Below the pieces are notes generated by a model that worked only from the letters and a program-made list of their open reading frames with translations, ran no database searches and had not been told where the DNA came from. From Verrucomicrobiota bacterium (lineage in GTDB: Bacteria > Verrucomicrobiota > Lentisphaeria > Oligosphaerales > Oligosphaeraceae): a stretch of DNA of 64,000 bases. A program made the position numbers and the translations under genes. The stretch's first letter is position 1, and each line of letters begins with the position of its first letter. This document shows positions 28,445-36,962 of the stretch, one piece after another. Location of the stretch: positions 28,673-92,672 of the forward strand of contig JAGVUR010000078.1 in NCBI GenBank assembly GCA_019136135.1. Direction: 5' to 3'.

Positions 28445-29698
28445 GCCATATCTAATACCTGTCTCGATTGGCACAAACTCAACCGTCATTTCCGGCTCGT
28501 CGCCAACAGCAAAAAACATCCCCATGATGTCGTCGCGACGCACGATCGCCTCAGACGGAACCAAGTAGCAATCCTTGTGACGTTCAAACTCAATCTCAAT
28601 CCTGGTAAACATACCCGGCTTCAAATAACCAGATGGATTGTCGATCTCAATCTCAACCCGCCCCTGCCGGGCCACCTCGCTGATAACTGGAGCAATGCGC
28701 ACGATCTTCCCAGAAAAATACGGCTCCTTCGAGCCAGGAGCACCCTGAGGATACGCATCGACAAATACCCTCGCCGCCTGACCCAACTTCAAACGAGCAT
28801 AGTCCTTCTCAACCGTCGAGACAATCGCACGCATCTTCGAAATGTCAACCACGCAGATAATCGGAGCATTGACGGACAACATCGCACCAGGATCAACAAA
28901 ACGCTGAGCGACCAAACGCTTGTCTGAACCGCCTTCCCATGCCGCCGTAATCCGCGTGTAGCCCAAACGCGCCTTCGCCGCCTCCAATGCAGCCTTCTGC
29001 TTCACAACCTGCGACTCGGCTATGGCGACCTGGGTCTCGGCAATCGCCAGCTTCGTCTTCGCAATCGCAACACCCGTCGTCGCAATCTCGACTTTCGAAC
29101 GAGCAATGTCAACCTCGCTCAGCTGGACTTCATAGGTCGCCTTCGCCGAATCCAACTCGGCTTGGGTATTCAAGTCCTCCTTGCGCAATTGCGTATGCCG
29201 TTCCAGTTCGCGCTTCGCCAACACTTGCTGGGCTTCAGCCGACTTCACGCCGGATTCCGCGGCTTTCACTTCCGTCTCGGCACTCAAGATCCCTGCCTTT
29301 GCGTTCATCACGTTAGCCTCGGCGGCCTTCACCTCCGCCTCGCAGACAACCAAGGCAGCCGACTGTTCGTTGACCGCCTGCTGCTGTTCATCATCATCCA
29401 ACACCGCAACAAGGTCGTTCAAGCTTACGACGTCGCCAATGTTGTAGTTCAGGGTCTTCAAACGACCAGCCGTCTTCGGTGAAATGTTGAACAAGCTGTC
29501 CGCTTCCAGTGAACCCGTGAAATTCCCGATGTCGGCAAGATCGCCACGCTTGACCTCAGTCAACAAGACCGTTACCGCTGCCGCAGAACTCGGCTTCTTA
29601 TCCTCTACAGGACGGGTCTTCTCAACCAAACGAAATACAATCAAACCACCCAACCCCAACAAAAGCAATATCCCGATCAATGCAAATATCTTTTTCAT
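28442..29698 (-). CDS. RND efflux periplasmic adaptor, ended early by an in-frame TAG
   Basis: This 418-residue membrane fusion protein would link the RND permease to an outer membrane channel. It starts with an uncleaved anchor or signal (MKKIFALIGILLLLGLGG). The lipoyl half-motifs are at FTGSLEADSLFNISPKTAGR and near DPGAMLSVNAPI, and they flank a long Ala/Glu-rich coiled coil (~100-250). The frame meets TAG at 28442-28444 right after ETGIRYG. The next 39 codons continue as a recognisable membrane-proximal domain to a second TAG at 28322-28324, so the intact gene would encode 458 residues. The product may be truncated or read through. Confidence 0.88.
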   Translation of the reverse strand: MKKIFALIGILLLLGLGGLIVFRLVEKTRPVEDKKPSSAAAVTVLLTEVKRGDLADIGNFTGSLEADSLFNISPKTAGRLKTLNYNIGDVVSLNDLVAVLDDDEQQQAVNEQSAALVVCEAEVKAAEANVMNAKAGILSAETEVKAAESGVKSAEAQQVLAKRELERHTQLRKEDLNTQAELDSAKATYEVQLSEVDIARSKVEIATTGVAIAKTKLAIAETQVAIAESQVVKQKAALEAAKARLGYTRITAAWEGGSDKRLVAQRFVDPGAMLSVNAPIICVVDISKMRAIVSTVEKDYARLKLGQAARVFVDAYPQGAPGSKEPYFSGKIVRIAPVISEVARQGRVEIEIDNPSGYLKPGMFTRIEIEFERHKDCYLVPSEAIVRRDDIMGMFFAVGDEPEMTVEFVPIETGIRYG

Positions 29699-29764
29699 AA
29701 CTGAAAATCCCTATGGTGAACATGAAGTAAAACAACCAGAAAAAACAAAAACATATAATATCTA

Positions 29765-29806
29765 AAACAATTGTTTAAATTCAAGCCAAAAGCCAAACAA
29801 TTGTTT
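29765..29806. promoter_or_regulatory. Twin 12-bp palindromes upstream of the efflux operon
   Basis: AAACAATTGTTT occurs at 29765-29776 and at 29795-29806. Both are perfect palindromes and their spacing is 30 bases, about three DNA turns. They lie 67-108 bases upstream of the adaptor start on the minus strand, which suits an operator for a dimeric repressor such as TetR or MarR types. No regulator gene is next to it. Confidence 0.45.
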
Positions 29807-29905
29807 TATTATTTTATGAATTCCATGTCTTGACGACTTTTCGTCCCATTGCAGCATAAAATCACGCTACCTTCAAGGTCTCCTCCAAGTCAGCCAAAGG
29901 CGCAC

Positions 29906-29947
29906 AAAAAAGCCCCCGCAACAAAGCATATGCTCTATTGCGGGGGC
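29906..29947 (-). terminator. Terminator after groL
   Basis: On the minus strand GCCCCCGCAA pairs perfectly with TTGCGGGGGC (plus-strand arms 29912-29921 and 29938-29947), followed by a run of six T. It lies about 48 bases past the groL stop. Confidence 0.9.
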
Positions 29948-29994
29948 CAAGGCTCAGATAAGAGTCAAACTATGGTTTCAATACCCTTGTTGAC

Positions 29995-31632
29995 TTACAT
30001 CATGCCGCCCATGCCGTCCATGCCACCTGCGGGCATTGCGGGTTCTTTCTTCTCTTCGGGAAGATCGCAGATCATGCATTCGGTGGTCAGCAGCAAGCCA
30101 GCCACTGAGGAAGAGTTCTGCAAGGCACAGCGCTCGACCTTCGTCGGGTCGATGATACCGGCTTCCAGCATGTCGACATAGGCGTCCTTAACGGCATCGT
30201 AGCCCATGTTGCCTTTCATTTCCTTGACCTTCATCACAACGATGGAACCTTCAACACCGGCGTTCAAGGCAATCTGCTTGAGGGGTTCTTCGACGGCGCG
30301 CAGCACAATGCTGGCACCAACGGCTTCTTCGCCTTCCAGCTTCAGATTCGCCAATGCCTTCTCAGCAGCGCGGATGATGGAAACGCCACCACCGGGAACA
30401 ATCCCTTCTTCAACGGCGGCGCGGGTCGCATGCAAGGCATCCTCGACACGAGCCTTCTTTTCCTTCATCTCCGATTCCGTTGCAGCGCCAACGTGGATGA
30501 CAGCAACGCCGCCAGCCAACTTCGCAAGACGCTCCTGCAACTTCTCACGGTCGTAATCGGAAGTCGTCTCTTCGATCTGACGACGGATCTGGTTGACGCG
30601 ACCGGCAATCTTCGAGGAATCGCCGCCACCTTCAACGATCGTCGTGTTGTCCTTGTCAATCGTGATGCGCTTGGCGGAACCCAGATGCTCCAGCTTCACG
30701 TTCTCCAACTTGATGCCCAAGTCTTCGGTAATGCACAAGCCGTTCGTCAAGATCGCAATGTCTTCCAACATCGCCTTGCGACGATCGCCAAAGCCAGGAG
30801 CCTTGACCGCACAGACATTCAACGTGCCGCGCAACTTGTTCACAACCAACGTGGTCAATGCTTCACCGTCTACATCCTCGGCGATGATCAGCAAGGGCTT
30901 GCCCTGCTTCGCAACCATCTGCAACATCGGAAGCATGTCCTGAAGCGAGGACAACTTCTTCTCGTGAATCAGGATCAATGCGTCATCCAAAACGCATTCC
31001 ATCTCTTCAGCGTTCGTCACGAAGTACGGTGAGAGATACCCCTTGTCAAACTGCATGCCTTCGACAACGTCCAGGGTCGTGTCAATCGTCTTCGCCTCTT
31101 CAACGGTGATCGTGCCGTCTTTGCCGACCTTGTCCATCGCGTCGGCAATGATGTCGCCAATCACATGGTCCGAGTTCGCAGAAATCGTCGCAACCTGGGC
31201 AATCTGCGAGCGGCTGTCAACTTCAACGCTCATCTTCGCAAGTTCCTCGACGATTGCGGCAACGGCCTTGTCAATGCCGCGCTTCAGCGACATCGGATTC
31301 GCACCTGCGGTCACGTTCTTCAAGCCTTCGCGGAACATCGCTTCGGCGAGAAGCGTCGCGGTGGTGGTGCCGTCACCGGCATTGTCGCTGGTCTTGGAAG
31401 CGACTTCCTTGACCATCTGGGCGCCCATGTTCTCAAACGGATTCGGCAGTTCGACTTCCTTCGCAACCGTCACACCGTCCTTCGTAACCGTCGGCGAACC
31501 GAACTTCTTATCAATAATCACATTGCGGCCCTTGGGTCCCAATGTGGTCTTCACTGCCTTCGACAAGGCGGAAACACCAGCCAACAATGCCTGACGTCCC
31601 TTCGTATCATACTGAATCTGCTTAGCAGCCAT
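29995..31632 (-). CDS. groL: Chaperonin GroEL
   Basis: This 545-residue protein forms the 60-kDa folding chamber. [50 protein letters not shown] and the C-terminal [10 protein letters not shown] tail are all canonical. The ATG is preceded by AGGAG. groS lies 24 bases upstream on the same strand, and a strong terminator follows. Together with dnaK upstream it forms a three-gene chaperone run. Confidence 0.98.
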   Translation of the reverse strand: MAAKQIQYDTKGRQALLAGVSALSKAVKTTLGPKGRNVIIDKKFGSPTVTKDGVTVAKEVELPNPFENMGAQMVKEVASKTSDNAGDGTTTATLLAEAMFREGLKNVTAGANPMSLKRGIDKAVAAIVEELAKMSVEVDSRSQIAQVATISANSDHVIGDIIADAMDKVGKDGTITVEEAKTIDTTLDVVEGMQFDKGYLSPYFVTNAEEMECVLDDALILIHEKKLSSLQDMLPMLQMVAKQGKPLLIIAEDVDGEALTTLVVNKLRGTLNVCAVKAPGFGDRRKAMLEDIAILTNGLCITEDLGIKLENVKLEHLGSAKRITIDKDNTTIVEGGGDSSKIAGRVNQIRRQIEETTSDYDREKLQERLAKLAGGVAVIHVGAATESEMKEKKARVEDALHATRAAVEEGIVPGGGVSIIRAAEKALANLKLEGEEAVGASIVLRAVEEPLKQIALNAGVEGSIVVMKVKEMKGNMGYDAVKDAYVDMLEAGIIDPTKVERCALQNSSSVAGLLLTTECMICDLPEEKKEPAMPAGGMDGMGGMM

Positions 31633-31656
31633 TTCTAAATCTCCTGTGTTTTTCTA

Positions 31657-31947
31657 TTATTTTTCAACAATTGCCAAAATGTCCGATGAATTCAAGATCT
31701 TGTATTCCTTGTCGTCGATCTTGATTTCAGTACCGCCGTACTTGGAGGTCAGGATCGTGTCGCCAACCTTCACATCCATCGGAATCAGCTTGCCGTTGTC
31801 GTCCTTTTTGCCGGGGCCAACTGCCACGACCTTTGCTTCCTGGGGCTTCTCCTTTGCTGAGTCAGGAATGAAGATTCCACCCTTGACGGTTTCTTTCGCC
31901 TCAATCGCCTCGACCAATACGCGATCACCTAATGGTTTGATTTTCAT
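31657..31947 (-). CDS. groS: Co-chaperonin GroES
   Basis: This 96-residue protein caps the GroEL ring. [19 protein letters not shown], the mobile-loop region [23 protein letters not shown] and [17 protein letters not shown] are characteristic. The start is set at 31947 because homologues begin with M-K-I-K-P-L-G-D-R and AAGGAA lies 6 bases before that ATG; an upstream in-frame ATG (31986) would add 13 unlikely residues. It lies 69 bases after dnaK with no visible terminator between. Confidence 0.96.
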   Translation of the reverse strand: MKIKPLGDRVLVEAIEAKETVKGGIFIPDSAKEKPQEAKVVAVGPGKKDDNGKLIPMDVKVGDTILTSKYGGTEIKIDDKEYKILNSSDILAIVEK

Positions 31948-32016
31948 TGTTTTTCCTTTTGTTTCTTTGTTTGCTATATGCGACATCTCACAACCGCGTG
32001 AAATACCTTAACTCAC

Positions 32017-33951
32017 TTACTTGTTGTCAGTCGTGTCTGTGAAATCGGCGTCGATCACATCGTCGTCATGCTTTGCTTTTCCGCCACCATCGAATCCAGG
32101 GGGAGGTGCCTGTCCACCCGCCGCGCCGCCGGCTTGCTGTTGCTGTTGGGCCTGGGCATTCTTATAGATTTCCTGACCCATCGCCTGCATGTTGGTTTCC
32201 ATTTCCTTCATGACCTTGTTCATGCGCTCCGTGTCGTTTGCCTCAATCGCGGACTTCAGCTTCGCAATATCATCCTGGATCGGCCCCGTGATGTTGTCAG
32301 GAAGCTTGTCCTTGTGTTCCTCCAACTGCTTCTCCAGCTGGAAGACCATCGATTCGGCGCGATTCTTCGTATCGACTGCATCCTTGCGCTTCTTGTCGTC
32401 TTCAGCGTGCGCCTGGGCGTCATTGATCATGCTCTTGATCTCGTCTTCGGACAAACCCGAATTCGCCGTGATGGTGATCTTCTGCTCCTTGCCGGTACCC
32501 AGATCCTTGGCGGAGACATTCAAGATGCCGTTGGCGTCAATGTCAAACGTCACTTCGATCTGGGGTACTCCGCGTGGCGCAGGAGGAATCGAATCCAGAT
32601 GGAACTTGCCAATGGTCTTGTTGTCGCCGGCCATCGGACGCTCGCCCTGCAAGACATGAATCTCAACCGAAGGCTGATTGTCGGAAGCCGTGGAGAAGAT
32701 TTCGCTCTTCTTGCTGGGAATCGTCGTGTTGCGCTCGATCAACTTGGTGAAGACGCCGCCGAGGGTCTCGATGCCCAAGGACAACGGGGTCACATCCAGC
32801 AGCAATACGTCGCTCAGGTCGCCCTTCAGGACGCCACCTTGGATCGCCGCGCCAACCGCAACGACTTCGTCAGGATTGACACCCTTGTTCGGAGCCTTGC
32901 CGAAAATCTCCTCGGCAACCTTCTGGGTCAATGGCATGCGGGTCATGCCGCCAACCAGGATCACTTCGTCAATTTCGCTTTGGGACAGCGAAGCGTCGCG
33001 GAGGCAGTTGCGGCACGGGGCAACCGAACGCTGGACCAAGTCGCCAGTCAATTGCTCAAGCATCGCACGGCTCAACGTCTTCGTCAAGTGCTTCGGACCG
33101 GTCTGGTCAGCCGTGATGAACGGAAGGTTGAACTCGGTGCTCGTCGATGTCGACAGCTCGCACTTCGCCTTTTCAGCGGCTTCCTTCAAACGCTGCAACG
33201 CCATCTGATCCTGGCGAAGGTCAATCCCGTTCTCCTTCTTGAAATCCTCGACCAGCCAGACGATGATAGCCTCGTCAAAGTCGTCGCCGCCAAGGTGGGT
33301 GTCGCCATTTGTCGCCTTGACTTCGAACACGCCTTCGCCCAATTCAAGGATCGAAATGTCAAACGTGCCGCCGCCCAAGTCGTAAACAGCGATCTTTTCG
33401 TTCTTCTTCTTGTCCATGCCGTAGGCCAAGGACGCCGCCGTCGGCTCGTTGATGATACGCTTGACATCCAAGCCAGCAATGCGCCCGGCGTCCTTCGTCG
33501 CCTGACGCTGACTGTCATTGAAATAAGCGGGAACCGTGATCACGGCCTCGGTTACCTTCTCGCCAAGATAAGCCTCGGCGTCAGCCTTGAGCTTCTGCAG
33601 GATCATCGCGGAAATTTCCGGCGGGGAATAAAGCTTGTCGCCAATCTTCACGTGGGCGTCGCCATTCTTCGCCTCGACAATCTCGTAGGGAACCAAGCCG
33701 GTCTCATCGCGGCATTCGCTGTATTTGCGCCCCATCAGGCGCTTGATCGAAAACACGGTCTGGGTCGGATTCGTCACTGCTTGACGCTTCGCCAATGTGC
33801 CGACCAAGCGCTCGCCGGTCTTCGTAAACGCAACCACGGACGGCGTGGTACGGGAACCCTCGGCATTTGGAATGACCACAGGCTCACCATTCTCCATAAC
33901 CGCCATACAACTGTTCGTTGTACCTAAGTCTATACCTAATACTTTGCTCAT
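32017..33951 (-). CDS. dnaK: Chaperone DnaK (Hsp70)
   Basis: This 644-residue Hsp70 binds exposed hydrophobic segments and cycles with [23 protein letters not shown], the phosphate-binding [15 protein letters not shown], and the substrate-domain linker [16 protein letters not shown] are plain. The tail is rich in Q, G and P and ends [14 protein letters not shown], close to the usual EEVK-type acidic end. AAGGAG sits 7 bases before the ATG. grpE, dnaJ and hrcA, common partners, are not present, and groES-groEL follow instead. Confidence 0.98.
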   Translation of the reverse strand: MSKVLGIDLGTTNSCMAVMENGEPVVIPNAEGSRTTPSVVAFTKTGERLVGTLAKRQAVTNPTQTVFSIKRLMGRKYSECRDETGLVPYEIVEAKNGDAHVKIGDKLYSPPEISAMILQKLKADAEAYLGEKVTEAVITVPAYFNDSQRQATKDAGRIAGLDVKRIINEPTAASLAYGMDKKKNEKIAVYDLGGGTFDISILELGEGVFEVKATNGDTHLGGDDFDEAIIVWLVEDFKKENGIDLRQDQMALQRLKEAAEKAKCELSTSTSTEFNLPFITADQTGPKHLTKTLSRAMLEQLTGDLVQRSVAPCRNCLRDASLSQSEIDEVILVGGMTRMPLTQKVAEEIFGKAPNKGVNPDEVVAVGAAIQGGVLKGDLSDVLLLDVTPLSLGIETLGGVFTKLIERNTTIPSKKSEIFSTASDNQPSVEIHVLQGERPMAGDNKTIGKFHLDSIPPAPRGVPQIEVTFDIDANGILNVSAKDLGTGKEQKITITANSGLSEDEIKSMINDAQAHAEDDKKRKDAVDTKNRAESMVFQLEKQLEEHKDKLPDNITGPIQDDIAKLKSAIEANDTERMNKVMKEMETNMQAMGQEIYKNAQAQQQQQAGGAAGGQAPPPGFDGGGKAKHDDDVIDADFTDTTDNK

Positions 33952-34018
33952 TCTTAACTCCTTTTCTTGATATTGTTAATGATTAATAAAATGCAAAATT
34001 GTGACATATGATATAAAC

Positions 34019-34036
34019 AAGCATTTTACATGCCAA
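34019..34036 (-). promoter_or_regulatory. Possible sigma-54 type promoter upstream of dnaK
   Basis: The minus strand reads TTGGCATGTAAAATGCTT. GG and GC are separated by 10 bases, as in the -24/-12 consensus TGGCACG-N4-TTGC. It lies about 70 bases before the dnaK start. One match by eye in AT-rich DNA is weak evidence, and a sigma-70 reading is also possible. Confidence 0.3.
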
Positions 34037-34125
34037 AAAGTTAAACCAGAAGAATTTCTTGTATTTAGCCACGAAAATCCCGTACAATACTGTGCGCAAC
34101 ACTGTGGCACACCTTGAGATTTTAG

Positions 34126-34140
34126 TGTCACACCGTGACA
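34126..34140. promoter_or_regulatory. Palindrome TGTCAC-ACC-GTGACA upstream of dnaK
   Basis: This perfect 6-base inverted repeat with a 3-base spacer is surrounded by related half-sites: GTGGCAC at 34104-34110, GTGAGACAC at 34144-34152 and TTGTCACAG at 34154-34162. Such clustering suggests a regulator-binding region for dnaK or for the divergent gene. Confidence 0.35.
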
Positions 34141-34252
34141 ACGTGAGACACTTTGTCACAGTAGAACAACTGGATTTTCTTGAAAACACACGTTGCTAAA
34201 ACTCCTTTGCAACGTAAATTAAGTATTTAAGGAATTTCGACAACCTTATGAT

Positions 34253-34523
34253 TGTAGTGCCTTTACAAGGCACTGTACTTGGGTGGGTTCGCCATCCCCA
34301 GGCTAAAGCCTGGGGTTAAGCTTCGTTAAGCGCTTACAGCGCAATGCATTATGAAAACCCTTCGGATTCGTTCGAACTATCGTCCGTGTCCCGCCCGCAT
34401 GGATTGCGAACGGGCAGTCCGTGCCAAAGACTTTGCGCCGTAGGCGCCCGACCATGCTTAACCCCGGGCTTCAGCCCGGGGACAGGATGCCCCCATGCCG
34501 GGGCGCCTTGTAAAGGCGCTACA
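34253..34523. repeat. 271-bp MITE-like element with terminal inverted repeats
   Basis: The ends are 21-base inverted repeats that match at 19 positions (34253-34273 and 34503-34523). Each end is itself a hairpin (GTGCCTTTACAAGGCAC on the left). Two further 20-base hairpins lie inside: CCCCAGGCTAAAGCCTGGGG at 34296-34315 and CCCCGGGCTTCAGCCCGGGG at 34462-34481. It encodes no protein I can support. A related fragment in inverse orientation lies at 41182-41214, which supports a dispersed family. Confidence 0.65.
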
Positions 34524-34662
34524 GAAGACTGACGCACTTCAATTCACCAACATGGCTAACGGAATAAAGTTTATAACCACTTTATAATCAACCAATTAAG
34601 AATAAAATAAGGTTTCAGCTACTTTTTTTAGGATTAATCAATAGTACAGAATCGGAGCAACT

Positions 34663-35439
34663 ATGAGACATTCATGCCTTGTCACGGCAACAGCCCTACT
34701 CCTCGCCGCACTTCTCACCTCTTGCGCAACCACGACGACAAAAAAAGCCGAAGAAGGCAAGCGCGACCCGCACATCGACCTGTGCTACAGGGCACCAGGT
34801 CCCATCACGATTGACGGCGTCATGGAAGACGCATGGAAGAAAGCGCCCCTCATCACCCACTTCACAGTCCCGCCAAAAGGACAAAGACCATACATGAAAA
34901 CAGAGGCGAGGATCCTTTGGGACGACGAAGCGCTCTACGTCTTCATGAAAGCCTATGACAAGGACATTACCGCATATCGTACCGAACGAGATTCCGATAC
35001 ATGCAACGATGACGTGCTCGAATTGTTCCTCGTACCAGACGACCCTGCAACCGCTGTCTCTTACCTCAACTTCGAAATCAACGCTTTGGGGACTGTCCAC
35101 GACGCATACGTCTACAACAGAAACCTTATCGCAGGCAGGCGCTGGCAATTCTGGAACGCCGCCAAACTGGAGCATGCAGTCAAAATCCACGGGACGCTCA
35201 ATAACTTCAGGGACGAAGACGAAGCCTGGTGCCTAGAACTCAAACTCCCGTTCTCAGACATGCCATGGATGGAAAACAGACCGCTGCCAATCAACGGAGA
35301 ACAGTGGGCTTTCCACCTCGCCAGATACGATTGGTCAATATACCAACCCAATGGATGCGAACTCTCTTCCTCGGCAAAACTCACAAAACTCAATTTCCAT
35401 TTCGTACCAGACTTCGACATCATTCAGTTCGTTCGGTAA
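34663..35439 (+). CDS. CBM9-like domain lipoprotein
   Basis: This 258-residue protein has a lipoprotein signal ending LLTSC (lipid-modified C21), so it should sit in a membrane facing the periplasm or surface. The mature part begins with GPITIDGVMEDAWKKAP and continues ARILWDDEALYVFMKAYDKDI and SDTCNDDVLELFLVPDD. This is the pattern of carbohydrate-binding family 9-like domains, which often form stand-alone proteins in polysaccharide-using bacteria. No catalytic domain is present, so binding or presentation of glycans is the likely role. The next gene follows 14 bases later and is probably in the same transcript. Confidence 0.8.
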   Translation: MRHSCLVTATALLLAALLTSCATTTTKKAEEGKRDPHIDLCYRAPGPITIDGVMEDAWKKAPLITHFTVPPKGQRPYMKTEARILWDDEALYVFMKAYDKDITAYRTERDSDTCNDDVLELFLVPDDPATAVSYLNFEINALGTVHDAYVYNRNLIAGRRWQFWNAAKLEHAVKIHGTLNNFRDEDEAWCLELKLPFSDMPWMENRPLPINGEQWAFHLARYDWSIYQPNGCELSSSAKLTKLNFHFVPDFDIIQFVR

Positions 35440-35453
35440 GGAGCAACAACATC

Positions 35454-36794
35454 ATGAAGGCAGGTTTTGCAAAAATCGACATCACGCCGCGGGTCGGCTT
35501 CGAACTCTCAGGATTCGGTCCATACTTGGGACGACGCTCCACATTCATCAGAGACAATCTCTGGGCCCGGGGAATGGCGCTGCAAAGCCAGGATACAAGC
35601 ACCGTGCTCGTCAGCTGCGATATCATTGGAATCACACCGAGAACCCTCGAACTTGCCAGAAAGTATTTCGCCGAACAGACGGGCTGGGCGCCGCAATCCC
35701 TGATGATCCACTGCATCCATACCCATAGCGGACCACCTGCGGACGTGCTCAATGGCTGGGGCGTGGCAGATGTCCCGTACATCGAAATCCTCCCATTCAA
35801 AATCGCACAGGCCGCCATAAACGCCATACAAAACCTCACCGAAGCAACCGTCGCACACGCAGAAGTACCATGTGAAGGAATTGGACTCAACCGAGAATAC
35901 GACAAGGATGCACCACCACTCGAAGACGTCCTGAAGGAATCCTGGCGACCGGCCAAGCCGGAACTGACAGACACAACCTGCCACGTCATCAAATTCCATG
36001 ACGCCAGCACAGGAAAAACCATCGGCTTCTGCAGCTACTTCGGATGCCACCCGGTTTGCTGCTGCCAGCTCACACACCACATCCACGGAGACTACGCGGG
36101 AATCGCAACAAACAACCTCGAACGGGAATTCGACTCACCAGTCGTGGGACTATTTCTCCAAGGCGCACAGGGCGACGTCAACTCATGCTGCGTACACAAG
36201 CCAGAACAAGAATCGCTGCTCGCGCTCGATGTCATCGCAGCGAGGTACGCAAGGGCGGTCAGAAACGGACTGAAAAAAGCGGCTGAATTCGACGCATCCA
36301 TCATCAAATTCGCAAACCATAAAATTAAATTGACACGGAAAATGGCTTCCGTACCGGAACTCAAGGAAAAACTCGCCGAATTCGAGGCGCAATTCCAAAG
36401 GCCCGATGCATCCGAAAACGACAGCAAGCTCAGGCTCGTCGTCGTCAAGGCAGTCGCCTACAGAAAAATCATCGATATGATCGAAAGCGGAAAAGACCTG
36501 GAGGCTCCGATTGAAATCCAAGGCATCAGAATCGGGAAAATAACGCTCCTCGGCGCCCCCTTCGAAATCATGCAGATGATCAAGAACGAGGTCAAGCAAG
36601 ACGCAAAATCACCAGTCCCCCTCGTCATGGGACTCACGAACGGATCATGGGGATACCTCCCCGACAGGGTCTGCGCAGCCAGAGGCGGATACGCCCAGGA
36701 CTTCGTACCCTTCATGAAATCAACGCTGCCACTGGCAAATGGACACGACGAACTTAAAAACGCACTCCTGAAACTCGACGCAGAAATTAACTGA
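35454..36794 (+). CDS. Neutral/alkaline ceramidase N-terminal domain protein
   Basis: This 446-residue protein carries the fold of neutral/alkaline non-lysosomal ceramidases. It opens KAGFAKIDITPRVGFELSGFG and has the metal-binding IHTHSGPP (H89, H91). A further histidine is in CSYFGCHPVCC, and FLQGAQGDVN is also a family block. The C-terminal half shows TNGSWGYLPDRV. Full ceramidases are ~650-700 residues and secreted. This one is shorter and lacks a signal peptide, so a different amidase or hydrolase substrate is possible. The ATG at 35454 has AAGGAG upstream; the frame stays open further 5' inside the lipoprotein gene. Confidence 0.8.
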   Translation: MKAGFAKIDITPRVGFELSGFGPYLGRRSTFIRDNLWARGMALQSQDTSTVLVSCDIIGITPRTLELARKYFAEQTGWAPQSLMIHCIHTHSGPPADVLNGWGVADVPYIEILPFKIAQAAINAIQNLTEATVAHAEVPCEGIGLNREYDKDAPPLEDVLKESWRPAKPELTDTTCHVIKFHDASTGKTIGFCSYFGCHPVCCCQLTHHIHGDYAGIATNNLEREFDSPVVGLFLQGAQGDVNSCCVHKPEQESLLALDVIAARYARAVRNGLKKAAEFDASIIKFANHKIKLTRKMASVPELKEKLAEFEAQFQRPDASENDSKLRLVVVKAVAYRKIIDMIESGKDLEAPIEIQGIRIGKITLLGAPFEIMQMIKNEVKQDAKSPVPLVMGLTNGSWGYLPDRVCAARGGYAQDFVPFMKSTLPLANGHDELKNALLKLDAEIN

Positions 36795-36832
36795 TCCTTC
36801 AGTGCCGCCTTGTTCTGTGGCAAGGCAAATTT

Positions 36833-36858
36833 GTCCGACCCGTCCGACCCGCCCGACC
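36833..36858. repeat. Short TCCGACC tandem array (locus 1)
   Basis: Three units of GTCCGACCC or a near variant with a 9-base period lie just after the ceramidase-domain gene. The flank GACCAGAAATGTGCCC resembles the flank of the longer array at 41094. Confidence 0.7.
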
Positions 36859-36891
36859 AGAAATGTGCCCTTTTTAGCCGCTTGACTGGCG

Positions 36892-36939
36892 ACATCGAAA
36901 TCACAAATCATTCGCGTCCATTCGTGTCCATTCGTGGTT
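36892..36939. repeat. 48-bp dispersed repeat, copy 1
   Basis: This string, beginning ACATCGAAATCACAAATCAT and ending TCCATTCGTGGTT, is identical to 39091-39138 in the same orientation. It contains the inner duplicate CGTCCATT / TGTCCATT. The two copies bracket the UGSC-family gene. Confidence 0.9.
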
Positions 36940-36962
36940 CGCAATGCCTGTTCTTATTCCCT

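Larger units (their letters stand above)
33952..34662. other. 711-base noncoding region between dnaK and the CBM9 lipoprotein gene
   Basis: The dnaK side is AT-rich and holds the promoter candidate. The middle (34090-34165) holds GTGTCAC-type inverted repeats. The interval 34253-34523 is a repeat element. The last 140 bases are AT-rich and lead to the divergent lipoprotein gene, with a GGAGC site before its start. The 62-codon frames on both strands inside the repeat are by-products of its palindromes, not genes. Confidence 0.7.

Noticed and set aside
32068..33927. 619-codon plus-strand ORF opposite dnaK
   Set aside because: A long antisense frame caused by the codon bias of dnaK; the minus-strand product is unmistakable DnaK.
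34344..34537. 62-codon ORFs on both strands inside the MITE-like element
   Set aside because: They arise from the GC-rich palindromes of the repeat and have no protein-like features or ribosome site.
36720..36944. 74-codon minus-strand ORF after the ceramidase-domain gene
   Set aside because: It is made of the 48-bp dispersed repeat (NGHEWTRM), the tandem array and antisense of the neighbouring gene.
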